From contig JAJPHO010000068.1 in NCBI GenBank assembly GCA_021325215.1, positions 1-32,813 of the forward strand: 32,813 bases of DNA, written 5' to 3'. Made by a program: the position numbers and the translations under genes. The notes below the pieces were generated by a model. The model saw only the letters and a list, made by a program, of their open reading frames with translations. It searched no databases and had not been told where the DNA came from. Positions within the stretch are counted from its first letter, which is position 1; each line of letters begins with the position of its first letter. Source of the DNA: Alphaproteobacteria bacterium (GTDB lineage Bacteria > Pseudomonadota > Alphaproteobacteria > Rhodospirillales > Magnetospirillaceae). This document shows positions 1 to 7,262 of the stretch, in pieces.

Positions 1-698
1 AACAGCTGCTCGCCCAGCGACTGCCAGATGGTCAGCAGCATCGTGGTGAACATGATCTGCAGCAGATGGCCGCAGCCCCAGAAGATCGCCTCGTCATTGG
101 TGCCGAAACGCTGGCCCTCGGCGAAGCCGAAATAGGCCAGGCCGCAGCACAGCAGCGCCAGCAGGAACAGCACTCCGGCGGTGCCGATGCCCAAAGTGAG
201 CGACAGGCCCCAGCGCGGCGGGCGCGCCAGCAGATGCCCGACCGGCAGAGCGACGCCCAGCACCAGCAGGCCGAGGCCCGAATAATAGAGCGGCGAATTG
301 AGGATCGGCACGTAATCGACCAGCATCGGCGCGCCCTGATTGGCCAGGGCCGGGAACAGCAGCAGCGCCGCACCCGACACCGCCAGGGCCAGGCCGGTGC
401 GGCTGGCGATGCCGCCCGGACGCACCAGCGCGGCAAGGCCGCCCAGCATGGCGAGGAACCACACCACGAAGGCCATCACCACATGGGTGACCAGGGTGAC
501 CTGGAAGAAGGTGTCGATCGGGAAGGGGAACCAGCGCTCGGCACCGGGTGAGCGCAGGGTCGGCAGCAGCAAGGCGAGAAATCCCGCCGCCGCCAGAGAT
601 CCGACCGCCAGCAGCATCCAGCCGGCCAGGATCGAGCGTTCGGAACTGTCGAGCCCGACCGGCGGTACGCCGGCGGGCATGTCCAGGGTGTCTTTCAT
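1..698 (-). CDS. Heme-copper oxidase subunit I-like membrane protein (partial, C-terminus off window)
   Basis: The first 232 residues are visible, read from the ATG at 698; the gene runs off the left edge. The sequence is strongly hydrophobic with about six membrane segments. His72 in the second segment (THVVMAF) and His211 in the sixth (FWGCGHLLQ) sit where heme-copper oxidases place the low-spin heme ligand (helix II) and a CuB ligand (helix VI). The canonical helix-VI HPEVY motif with its cross-linked Tyr is absent, so this is not an ordinary aa3 subunit I; it resembles divergent or NO-reductase-like branches. It starts 4 nt after the DUF420 stop, so it belongs to the same operon. Family assignment is fairly secure, subtype and substrate (O2 or NO) are not. 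Confidence 0.6.
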   Translation of the reverse strand, partial: MKDTLDMPAGVPPVGLDSSERSILAGWMLLAVGSLAAAGFLALLLPTLRSPGAERWFPFPIDTFFQVTLVTHVVMAFVVWFLAMLGGLAALVRPGGIASRTGLALAVSGAALLLFPALANQGAPMLVDYVPILNSPLYYSGLGLLVLGVALPVGHLLARPPRWGLSLTLGIGTAGVLFLLALLCCGLAYFGFAEGQRFGTNDEAIFWGCGHLLQIMFTTMLLTIWQSLGEQL

Positions 699-702
699 CT
701 AC

Positions 703-1137
703 CTACACATAAACGTGATAGAGCAGCCAGTAGACCACGATGCCGCTCACCGAAACGTAAACCCAGATCGGAAAGGTCCAGCGCGCCAGCGCCCGATGCT
801 TCGCGGTCTCGCCGCTGGCCAGCGCACGCCGGCCGCGCAGGTAAGTGAGCACGATCATCGGAGTCACCACCACTGCCAAAACCACATGGGTGAACAGCAG
901 GGTGAAATAGATCGGCCGCGCGGCGCCTTCGCCGCGGAACTGGAACAGCGGATGCAGATAATGGTGCAGCAGGTAGGTCGCCAGGAACAGGCCCGAAACG
1001 ACCACCGCCGCCGTCATCACCGCTTTATGGGCCAGACGGTTGCCGGACTTGATCAGGGCGAAACCGACCAGAGCCAGGGCGCCGGCCAGCGCATTGAGGC
1101 CGGCGGTCACATGCGGCAGAGCCTCGACCAGGGTCAT
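703..1137 (-). CDS. DUF420 membrane protein
   Basis: A 144-residue protein with four predicted membrane helices and two conserved-looking histidine clusters: YLLHHYLHPLF near residue 55 and TLLFTHVVLA near residue 80. This is the layout of the DUF420 family, which is usually encoded beside heme-copper oxidase, SCO and CtaG genes and is thought to help build or accompany the oxidase. The ATG at 1137 overlaps the stop of the upstream 44-residue gene (ATGA), and the oxidase subunit gene follows after 4 nt, which supports a role tied to that oxidase. The exact biochemical function of the family is unknown. Confidence 0.8.
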   Translation of the reverse strand: MTLVEALPHVTAGLNALAGALALVGFALIKSGNRLAHKAVMTAAVVVSGLFLATYLLHHYLHPLFQFRGEGAARPIYFTLLFTHVVLAVVVTPMIVLTYLRGRRALASGETAKHRALARWTFPIWVYVSVSGIVVYWLLYHVYV

Positions 1138-1268
1138 CCGCCGATCCCATGCTGGTGAATTCGCACCGCGATCAGCGCGTAGGCGCCCAACGCCACCGCG
1201 GCCAATCCAACCGCGATCATCCAGTTGCTGAGCTTCGTCGAACGCCTTGCCGGCTTGGTGCCGCTCAT
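1134..1268 (-). CDS. 44-residue single-span membrane protein of the oxidase operon
   Basis: A short gene starting at ATG 1268, preceded by a strong purine-rich ribosome binding site (GGGGGGAG about 5 nt upstream). The product has a basic N-terminus (KPARRSTK), one hydrophobic helix at about residues 16-36 (WMIAVGLAAVALGAYALIAV) and a short tail with HQHGIGG. Its stop overlaps the DUF420 start. Very small single-helix subunits are common in heme-copper oxidase operons, so an accessory subunit or assembly peptide is the natural inference; no family can be named. The good ribosome binding site and the four-base overlap argue that it is a real gene. Confidence 0.65.
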   Translation of the reverse strand: MSGTKPARRSTKLSNWMIAVGLAAVALGAYALIAVRIHQHGIGG

Positions 1269-1350
1269 TGTCACTCCCCCCGAGGTTCCTGATACGTCCC
1301 CACGCAAATGAGGCAGGTACTGTAGGGGAGCTGGATCACGGAAAAAAGGG

Positions 1351-1581
1351 TTAAGACGCCTTGCGGATGAGGAATTCCAGAACCCCGGCCTCGGGCTGGC
1401 CGGTTTCCACCAGCTCGTGGCCGGTCTGGCGGCAGAAGGCGGGAAAATCCCGGCTCGCCACCGGATCGGTCGCCAGCACGCGCAGCAGGGCGCCGGCCGG
1501 CAGCCCGTTCAGGGTCCGCTTGGCCTTGAGAATCGGCAAGGGGCAGTTGAGCCCCTTGGTATCGAGGATGGTTTCGCTCAT
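1351..1581 (-). CDS. TusA-family sulfur carrier protein
   Basis: A 76-residue protein with the family's N-terminal signature: an LDTKGLNCPLPILKAK stretch with Cys13 in a CPxP motif, the residue that carries persulfide sulfur in TusA/SirA/YedF proteins. The length is normal for the family. Its ATG at 1581 overlaps the stop of the DUF3291 gene by four bases, so the two are translationally coupled. TusA-like proteins relay sulfur for tRNA thiolation, molybdenum-cofactor work or dissimilatory sulfur metabolism; which applies cannot be told here. The nearby rhodanese and TauE/SafE genes on the other strand fit a general sulfur theme. Confidence 0.85.
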   Translation of the reverse strand: MSETILDTKGLNCPLPILKAKRTLNGLPAGALLRVLATDPVASRDFPAFCRQTGHELVETGQPEAGVLEFLIRKAS

Positions 1582-2090
1582 TCCCAGCCGACGCAGATGC
1601 CGTCGGGGTTCAGCTCGCCGCCGGGAGCGCTGCCCGGCGCGGCGAAACGCTGCTTGAAGGTGAAAGCCAGCGGCGTCGGGCCGAAGCGGTCGAGATGCCA
1701 CAGCTTGGCCAGACCGTCATTGAGCGTGGGCCGGGTGCCGGCGGGAATCCACCACAACACCTGATAGGCGCGCTCTTTGGGCGGCGGCTGGAAGAATTCG
1801 CGGCGGCGCTGCATCACGCCGGTATGGGCGGATTTGTAGACATAATCGAACAGGGTCTCGGCGCTGTCCCACACCGACATATTGACCAGCAGCAGGGGAT
1901 CGATGGCGTATTGGATGCCGGTGGCGTTCTGCCCGCTCTCGTCGGTCAGCCGCCAGACGAAGCCCGGCGCCGCCTCGGCCAGGGCGTTGATCTCGTCGAG
2001 CGCATCGAAGAAGGGCTGCACCCGCGGGTCGCCCTGGGGCCCCACCATGGTGCCGATATTGATCTGCGCGAGATGCCAGGCTTGCGTCAT
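1578..2090 (-). CDS. DUF3291 domain-containing protein
   Basis: A 170-residue soluble protein spanning the DUF3291 fold: start AWHLAQINIG, a middle NMSVWDSAETLFDYVY and RREFF, then YQVLWWIPAGTRPTLND. This family resembles dimeric alpha/beta-barrel (ABM/monooxygenase-like) proteins, but no activity is established. The start is taken as ATG 2090, with GGGGGTGGGA immediately upstream; an in-frame GTG two codons earlier (2096) is possible. The stop overlaps the TusA-like start. It lies after a hairpin that probably ends the upstream peptidase transcript. Confidence 0.8.
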   Translation of the reverse strand: MTQAWHLAQINIGTMVGPQGDPRVQPFFDALDEINALAEAAPGFVWRLTDESGQNATGIQYAIDPLLLVNMSVWDSAETLFDYVYKSAHTGVMQRRREFFQPPPKERAYQVLWWIPAGTRPTLNDGLAKLWHLDRFGPTPLAFTFKQRFAAPGSAPGGELNPDGICVGWE

Positions 2091-2131
2091 TCCCACCCCC
2101 CATCCGGTATCGTACCGATTAGATAGGGTGG

Positions 2132-2159
2132 AGAGCCCCGCCCGCGCAAGCGGGGCTCT
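2132..2159 (-). terminator. Stem-loop between S10 peptidase and DUF3291 gene
   Basis: A perfect 10-bp inverted repeat (AGAGCCCCGC / GCGGGGCTCT) with an 8-nt loop lies 8 nt after the stop of the S10 peptidase gene. It is the right place for a transcription terminator on the minus strand. The following bases are not a clean T run, so termination may be weak or the stem may act as a 3'-end stabiliser. Confidence 0.55.
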
Positions 2160-2166
2160 GCCCGTC

Positions 2167-3786
2167 TCAGCCCTTCGTGCTGGTATTGGCGGTCACGAAC
2201 GCGGCGAAGGCGTCGTGCAGCTGCTTCAGCGCATCCTCGTTCACATAGACCATGTGGCCGGTGGTGAAGTGCTTGATCTCGATGTTCTTGCGCAGTTCGG
2301 GCGGCAGGCCGAGATGGTTCATCTCGTACTCGCCGGCATAGAACGCGGTCGAAAGATCGAAATAGCCGCTGCACAGCAGAACCTTGAGCTTCGGATTGGT
2401 CCGCATGGTGACGGCCAGGTCGGGGATCACGTTGGTGGTCTTGGCCAGCGGCATATTGGCGCCCGGCGGCTGGTGCTTGGTGTCCCAGGTGCGGTAGACG
2501 TCGGCGTGCGAGTTGAACTCCGCCTCGCGGCCCCAGCCCAGCGGCCCGCGGGCATATTCGTTGAAGGCCGAGACATAGGCCGAGCTGATGGCGGCCGATT
2601 GCGGATCGTAATCGGCTTCCTTGGCCATCGGATCGGTCGGCGGGCTGGTATAGCGGGTGTCGAGGCGCCCGGTCACCAGGCCTTCCTGCTCCAGCAGGGT
2701 CTTGCGGAACATGCCGCCATCGATGCGTAGATTGGCCTTCTCGATGTAATCCGCCGGCAACCCGATCAGGGTGTGCATCTTGGCGGCGATGGCCTTCTTG
2801 GCGTCAGCCGGCAGAGAATCGCCCGCCGCCAGGGCCGGACCGTATTCCTGGGTGTCGAAGCGGCGCACCTCGGCTAGGAAGGGCTCGAGGTCCTTGGGCT
2901 GATTCGGCAGCTTCTTGTGATACCAGGCGGTCGCGGCATAGGTCGGCAGCGACATCTCGAAGGACAGATCCTCGCCCAGCTCGTTGCGGGCGCCATCCGG
3001 GCTGGAAGCGTAATTGAGGATCTGCGACAGCAGCATCACGCCGTTCATGTCGACGCTGTCCTCGGCCTGCAGGCGGCGTACCAGGGCGGCGGAGCGCAGG
3101 GTGCCGTAGCTTTCGCCGAACAGGAAGCGCGGGCTGTTCCAACGGTCGAAGCGGGTCAGGAATTTGGTGATGAAGATCTCGAAGGCGCGGGCATCCTGAT
3201 CGACGCCGAAGAAATCCTTCTTCAGCTCTTCGTTCTTCTTGGCCAGCGCCTCGACCTTGTCCGGATCGACGGTCTTTTCGTCCACGCCGATGCGGCCGAA
3301 GCCGGTGCCGGGCATGTCGATGAAGACGAGGTCCGAGACGTCCAGCGGCGAGCTGTCATTCTCGACCACCTTGTAAGGCGCCGCCGGGCCGCGCTCGGCA
3401 TCGCCGGCCACCACGCGCTTGGGGCCGAAGGCGCCCATATGCAGCCACAAGGTCGCCGAGCCGGGACCGCCATTGTAGATGAAGGTGATCGGACGCTTGC
3501 CCTCGCCTTTCTTGAAATAGGCGACGTAGGACATCATCGCGCCGGGCAGGTTCTTCTTGTCCTCGATCATCAGGGTGCCGGTCACGGCGGTGTATTCGAT
3601 GTGCTTGCCGCGCACCGTCACCGCGCCCTGGCTCTCATGGCGCTGCTCGGCCCACGGATTGGCCTTGGCCGGCTTGGCGTCAGCCGCCGCCTCCTTGGAC
3701 GGTTCGGCGAAAACGGGCGCCGCCGCCGAACATAGCAGCAGGGCGGCCAAGGACCAGCGAAACGACGTTTTGGCAATCGAGAACAT
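2167..3786 (-). CDS. Secreted S10 family serine carboxypeptidase-like peptidase
   Basis: A 539-residue protein with a Sec signal peptide (hydrophobic core about 11-22, likely cleavage after Ala27, PVFA). It has the S10 landmarks in order: the NGGPGS oxyanion-hole motif at 105-110, the nucleophile Ser226 in GESYG, Asp477 in CSGYFDLST and His511 in TTGHMVY. All three catalytic residues are present, so it should be an active periplasmic or exported serine carboxypeptidase that trims peptide C-termini. The ATG at 3786 has GGGGGAAATA just upstream; a longer reading back to 4158 would run through the divergent rhodanese gene and is rejected. It is transcribed away from the rhodanese gene and followed by a stem-loop. 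Confidence 0.9.
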   Translation of the reverse strand: MFSIAKTSFRWSLAALLLCSAAAPVFAEPSKEAAADAKPAKANPWAEQRHESQGAVTVRGKHIEYTAVTGTLMIEDKKNLPGAMMSYVAYFKKGEGKRPITFIYNGGPGSATLWLHMGAFGPKRVVAGDAERGPAAPYKVVENDSSPLDVSDLVFIDMPGTGFGRIGVDEKTVDPDKVEALAKKNEELKKDFFGVDQDARAFEIFITKFLTRFDRWNSPRFLFGESYGTLRSAALVRRLQAEDSVDMNGVMLLSQILNYASSPDGARNELGEDLSFEMSLPTYAATAWYHKKLPNQPKDLEPFLAEVRRFDTQEYGPALAAGDSLPADAKKAIAAKMHTLIGLPADYIEKANLRIDGGMFRKTLLEQEGLVTGRLDTRYTSPPTDPMAKEADYDPQSAAISSAYVSAFNEYARGPLGWGREAEFNSHADVYRTWDTKHQPPGANMPLAKTTNVIPDLAVTMRTNPKLKVLLCSGYFDLSTAFYAGEYEMNHLGLPPELRKNIEIKHFTTGHMVYVNEDALKQLHDAFAAFVTANTSTKG

Positions 3787-3823
3787 TATTTCCCCCGTTC
3801 GTAAAACCAGACGGTTCAGATCG

Positions 3824-3841
3824 TGCCAAAGCTTGCCAAAG
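3824..3841. repeat. Tandem 8-bp direct repeat in the S10/rhodanese divergent promoter region
   Basis: TGCCAAAG occurs twice, starting at 3824 and 3834, exactly 10 bp apart, that is, one helical turn. It lies in the 108-nt gap between the two divergent genes and could be a binding site for a regulator. On the minus strand each copy contains TTGGCA, which also resembles a -35 element. No regulator can be named. Confidence 0.35.
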
Positions 3842-3894
3842 GGCGCTACCCGTCTCATCTTGCCGGAGAACCGAGACAGCAAGGATTCCCCAAA

Positions 3895-4224
3895 ATGAGC
3901 GATCAAGTGACCATGGTCGATATCGAGACCGCCCGCGAATGGATCGATCAGGGCAAGGCCGTGGTGGTCGATGTGCGCGAACAGCACGAATATGATTCCG
4001 GCCATATCAAGGGCGCCATTCTGCTTCCGCTCTCGACCTGGGACGCCGACGATCTGCCGCCAGTGCCGGAAGGCAAGCATCTGCTGCTGCATTGCCGCTC
4101 GGCCAACCGCTGCGGCGTCGCCGCCGCCAACCTGCTCGAAAACGGCTATGAGGGCCATATCAACCGCCTGGCCGGCGGCATGCTGGCCTGGCAGGCGGCC
4201 GGCGCTCCCGTCGTCTTCGACTGA
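3895..4224 (+). CDS. Single-domain rhodanese-like sulfurtransferase
   Basis: A 109-residue protein covering one rhodanese domain: VVVDVREQHEYDSGHIKGA at the N-terminal part, then the active-site loop CRSANR with the catalytic Cys in LLLHCRSANR, and the closing LAGGMLAWQAAG. Such proteins transfer sulfane sulfur through a Cys persulfide. The start is ATG 3895, with AAGGA upstream; an in-frame ATG at 3823 would add 24 non-conserved residues. The TauE/SafE permease starts 2 nt after the stop, so the pair is very probably co-transcribed, a combination often seen in sulfide or thiosulfate detoxification. Confidence 0.9.
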   Translation: MSDQVTMVDIETAREWIDQGKAVVVDVREQHEYDSGHIKGAILLPLSTWDADDLPPVPEGKHLLLHCRSANRCGVAAANLLENGYEGHINRLAGGMLAWQAAGAPVVFD

Positions 4225-4226
4225 TC

Positions 4227-5126
4227 TTGTCCATCTACCTGCCGATCGCCGGACTGTCCCTCAATCTGATCGTGCTGCTGATGCTCGGCGGCGGGGTCGG
4301 GTTCCTGTCGGGATTGTTCGGGGTCGGCGGCGGTTTCCTGCTCACCCCGCTGCTGATCCTGATGGGCGTGCCCTCGCCCGTCGCCGTGGCGTCCGCCGCC
4401 AATCAGGTGGTCGGCGCCTCGGTATCCGGGGTGATGGCCCATTGGCGGCGGCACAATGTCGACTTCCGCATGGGCTTCGTGCTGGCGGCGGGCGGCATGA
4501 TCGGCTCGGCGGTCGGGGTGCAGATCTTTTCCTGGCTGCGGCGCCTCGGCCAGGTCGATCTGGTCATCAACCTCTCCTATGTGATGTTCCTCGGCTTCGT
4601 CGGCTCGACCATGCTGCTGGAAAGCGTCAAGGCGATGCGCCAGGCGCGGCGGCCGGTGATGCCGCACAAGCGCCACCGCCATCGCTGGGGCAATCTGCCC
4701 TTCAAGATGCGCTTTCCCCGCTCGGGCCTGTATGTCAGCGCGCTGATGCCGCTGGGCGTCGGCGCGGTGGGCGGCATCCTGGCGGCGATCATGGGGGTCG
4801 GCGGCGGGTTCATCCTGGTGCCGATGATGATCTATCTGCTGGAGATGCCGACATCGGTGGTGGTCGGCACGTCGCTGTTCCAAGTCATCTTCGTCACCGC
4901 GAGCGTCACCTTCCTGCAATCGGTGCAGACCCATACGGTCGACGTGGTGCTGATGCTGACCCTGCTGTCGGGCGGGGTGATCGGCGCGCAGCTGGGCGCG
5001 CGTTTCGGCAGCAAATTGCGCGCCGAACAGACCCGCCTGCTGCTGGCCCTGCTGGTGCTGGGCGTCTGCGTCCGCCTGTTGTTCCTTTTGATTGAAACGC
5101 CCGACGATTTATTCGCCTTGACGTAA
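4227..5126 (+). CDS. TauE/SafE family permease (sulfite exporter-like)
   Basis: A 299-residue integral membrane protein with about eight helices. Two related halves each carry the family's glycine-rich motif, SGLFGVGGGFLLTP near residue 30 and AAIMGVGGGFILVP near residue 190, as expected of TauE/SafE proteins built by internal duplication. A basic loop (HKRHRHRW) separates the halves. The family exports sulfite, sulfoacetate or other small organic anions across the inner membrane. The start is a TTG at 4227, 2 nt after the rhodanese stop; no better start exists that keeps the first helix. Pairing with rhodanese suggests export of a sulfur oxyanion, which is inference. Confidence 0.88.
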   Translation: MSIYLPIAGLSLNLIVLLMLGGGVGFLSGLFGVGGGFLLTPLLILMGVPSPVAVASAANQVVGASVSGVMAHWRRHNVDFRMGFVLAAGGMIGSAVGVQIFSWLRRLGQVDLVINLSYVMFLGFVGSTMLLESVKAMRQARRPVMPHKRHRHRWGNLPFKMRFPRSGLYVSALMPLGVGAVGGILAAIMGVGGGFILVPMMIYLLEMPTSVVVGTSLFQVIFVTASVTFLQSVQTHTVDVVLMLTLLSGGVIGAQLGARFGSKLRAEQTRLLLALLVLGVCVRLLFLLIETPDDLFALT

Positions 5127-5176
5127 CCGGGCCAACACAGACAGATAGATCATTATCGCAAAGGGAGGGGGCGATT

Positions 5177-5578
5177 TTGCGTAAAACGGTGGTGGCCGCG
5201 CTCATGGCCTCGCTGGCCGTGGCCGGCTGCGGGTACAAGCATCGTCCGGTCTATAATGTCGACGATCCGCTGCCGCGCTGGGATCAAAGCCTTCCTTCGG
5301 ACCGCCTCGAGGATCTGATCGTCTCGGCCTGTACGTCGCTGGGCTGGAAGACCCAGCATGTGGCCGAGGGCCATCTGCTCGCCACCCAGGCGCGCGAGAA
5401 ATTCTCCGCCACCATCGACATCTTCTTCGACCATGACCACTGGCGTATTCAATACAATACCAGTGTCGGGCTGAATGGCGACGGCAGCACGATCCACGAC
5501 CATTACAATGTCTGGGTGCGCAATCTCGAACGCGAGATTCAGATGCGCTTCAACAGCACGCTGCCGCCGGCTGGCTGA
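5177..5578 (+). CDS. Small lipoprotein at the head of the APE-like operon
   Basis: A 133-residue protein with a lipoprotein signal: basic MRK start, hydrophobic stretch and lipobox LAVAGC with the lipidated Cys18. The mature part contains SACTSLGW, an alternating beta-like middle (FSATIDIFFDHDHWRIQY) and IHDHYNVWVRNLEREI. I recognise a small periplasmic lipoprotein type found in many proteobacteria but cannot name a function. The start is a TTG at 5177 with a strong ribosome binding site (AGGGAGGGGG). It lies 50 nt after the permease and 20 nt before the KS-like gene, so it probably opens the APE-like operon. Confidence 0.7.
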   Translation: MRKTVVAALMASLAVAGCGYKHRPVYNVDDPLPRWDQSLPSDRLEDLIVSACTSLGWKTQHVAEGHLLATQAREKFSATIDIFFDHDHWRIQYNTSVGLNGDGSTIHDHYNVWVRNLEREIQMRFNSTLPPAG

Positions 5579-5598
5579 TTGAAGCGGGGGACTCTGCC

Positions 5599-6228
5599 TT
5601 GGCCCTCTCCTTTCGGATCGCGAATTGGGCAGCCTGGCCCGTCGAGGACGCCGCGCTGCCGATGGCGATGCGCCGCCGCGCCAGCGCGGTCGGGCAGCGG
5701 GCGCTGAAGACGGCATTGGCCGTGCTGCCGCCGGACCTGGCTCCGCGCTATGTGCTGAGTTCCCGCCACGGCGAAATCACCCGCACCACCAACCTGCTGA
5801 CCGCCCTGGCCGAGGACGGCGAGGTTTCGCCGGCCGAATTCAGCATGGCGGTGCATCACGGGCTGGCCGGCCTGCTGTCCATTCATACCGGCAATAAGCA
5901 GGGCCATACGGCCGTCGCCGCCGGCGCGGACAGCTTCGCCTATGGCCTGATCGAGGCGGCCACCACCGCCGCCGAAAGCGGCAAGCCGGTGCTGCACCTC
6001 CATTTCGACGAGCCCCTTCCCGGCATCTATGCGCCGGTGGCCGGCGACCCCGACAACGATGCCATCGTCGCCCTGCTGATCGATCCGGCCGTGGGGGAGA
6101 CCTATACGATCGCGCCGGCTCCGCAACCGGATGGAACCGGCGACCTGGCCGCGGGGTTCGTCGAGTTTATCCGCTCCGGCGCGCCGTCGGGCGGAGCCGG
6201 ACGCTGGCGGTGGTCGCATGGTGGCTGA
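5599..6228 (+). CDS. apeC: Beta-ketoacyl synthase-like chain-length factor (ApeC-like)
   Basis: A 209-residue protein matching the short N-terminal ketosynthase-like family (Ketoacyl-synt_2): it begins FRIANWAAWPVED and has MRRRASAVGQRALKTAL, then the thiolase-fold core HHGLAGLLSIHTGNKQGHTAVAAGADSFA (quoted in part: AVAAGADSF). Where an active ketosynthase has its catalytic Cys, this protein has Ala/Gly, so it should not condense by itself. In studied APE systems ApeC pairs with the active ketosynthase ApeO as a chain-length factor. The start is a TTG at 5599 behind a GGGGGA stretch; its last 11 nt overlap the acyltransferase gene. Confidence 0.8.
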   Translation: MALSFRIANWAAWPVEDAALPMAMRRRASAVGQRALKTALAVLPPDLAPRYVLSSRHGEITRTTNLLTALAEDGEVSPAEFSMAVHHGLAGLLSIHTGNKQGHTAVAAGADSFAYGLIEAATTAAESGKPVLHLHFDEPLPGIYAPVAGDPDNDAIVALLIDPAVGETYTIAPAPQPDGTGDLAAGFVEFIRSGAPSGGAGRWRWSHGG

Positions 6229-7042
6229 ACGTTTCGACAAGATATGGCGCGGCTTCGGCACCGGCTTGTTCCTCGCCCTGATCGGCGTGGTCGGCTCGCT
6301 GCTCGCCCTGACCCTGTTCCCGCTGCTGTGCCTGGTCTCGCCCGACCGCGTGCAACGGCAGCGCCGCTTCCAATCGGTGCTGAAGCTTTGCTTCAAGCTC
6401 TACTGCCTCGGCATCCGTCTGTTCGGCGCCGCCGACATCCGCCTGACCGGTGTCGAGAAATTGAACGGCCTGCGTGGCGTGATCGTCGTTGCCAACCATC
6501 CGTCGCTGCTCGACGTCGTGCTGATCATGTCGGCGATCCCCCGCGCCCAGTGCATCGTCAAGGCGGCCTTGTGGCGCCATCCCTTCTTCCGCTTCACCGT
6601 GCGCGGCGCCGGCTATATCCGCAACGATCTCGAGCCGGAAGCGTTGCTGGCCGCCTGCAAGGAAACCCTGGCGGCCGGCAACAACCTGATCGTCTTTCCG
6701 GAAGGCACCCGCACCACCCCCGGCCAGCCGTTGAAGCTGCAGCGCGGCTTCGCCAACATCGCCACCCTGGCCGAGGCCGACATCCAGCTGATCACCATAA
6801 CCTGCAACCCGCGGGCGCTGTACAAGAACGGTGCCTGGTGGAAGGTGCCGGCCCGGCGCCCGCGCTTCGTGATGGAGGTGGGCGAACGACTGGACATCCA
6901 GCACTTCTTACGATATCGATCACGGCCGCTGGCTGCCCGGAAATTGGTGGCTTTTATTGACGATTACTTTACGGAAAAACTGCTCGATGACCGCCCTGGA
7001 GATGGATCTGAAACGCCTCATCGTGTCCTCGCTGAAGCTTGA
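6218..7042 (+). CDS. apeD: PlsC-like acyltransferase (ApeD-like)
   Basis: A 274-residue membrane-associated acyltransferase of the 1-acylglycerol-3-phosphate type. An N-terminal membrane helix (about 14-40) is followed by the catalytic HX4D motif, His94-Asp99 in NHPSLLD, and by the FPEGTR substrate-binding motif at 160-165. In APE clusters this enzyme is thought to transfer an acyl chain during assembly of the lipid anchor. ATG 6218 overlaps the end of apeC in another frame; the 3' end overlaps the first carrier protein gene by 56 nt, the largest overlap in the operon. Family is certain, acceptor unknown. Confidence 0.87.
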   Translation: MVAERFDKIWRGFGTGLFLALIGVVGSLLALTLFPLLCLVSPDRVQRQRRFQSVLKLCFKLYCLGIRLFGAADIRLTGVEKLNGLRGVIVVANHPSLLDVVLIMSAIPRAQCIVKAALWRHPFFRFTVRGAGYIRNDLEPEALLAACKETLAAGNNLIVFPEGTRTTPGQPLKLQRGFANIATLAEADIQLITITCNPRALYKNGAWWKVPARRPRFVMEVGERLDIQHFLRYRSRPLAARKLVAFIDDYFTEKLLDDRPGDGSETPHRVLAEA

Positions 7043-7262
7043 AGATCTGCAGCCCGAAGAAATTTCCTCCGACGAAGAGCTGTTCGGCGACGACGGATTG
7101 GGGCTTGATTCGATCGACGCTCTCGAACTGGGCGTGGCTCTGCGCAAGGCTTACGGCATCGTCATCGAGAGCGTGAACGACGATGTGCGGGGTCATTTCC
7201 GCACCGTTTCCAGCCTGGCCGCCTTCATTGCCCAGGCCGGCAAGGCGGGGGCCGGAGCATGA
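6987..7262 (+). CDS. apeE: Acyl carrier protein 1 (ApeE-like)
   Basis: A 91-residue acidic carrier protein. The phosphopantetheine attachment site is Ser42 in GLGLDSIDALEL. It carries growing chains as thioesters in the cytoplasm and is first of two adjacent carriers, as in APE loci. The start at ATG 6987 lies inside the 3' end of apeD; a second in-frame ATG at 7002 would give an 86-residue protein still holding the full four-helix domain, so the exact start is open. Its stop overlaps the next carrier's start (ATGA). Activation needs a phosphopantetheinyl transferase encoded elsewhere. Confidence 0.88.
   Translation: MTALEMDLKRLIVSSLKLEDLQPEEISSDEELFGDDGLGLDSIDALELGVALRKAYGIVIESVNDDVRGHFRTVSSLAAFIAQAGKAGAGA

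Noticed and set aside
1340-1352. A T-run (minus strand) after the TusA-like stop as an intrinsic terminator
   Set aside because: Six Ts are present but no convincing GC stem precedes them.
5118-5147. TTGACG followed by CAGATA as promoter of the lipoprotein/APE operon
   Set aside because: Spacing of 18 bp and a weak -10; TTGACG overlaps the last codons of the permease gene. Too weak to list as a feature, though a promoter somewhere in 5100-5176 is plausible.
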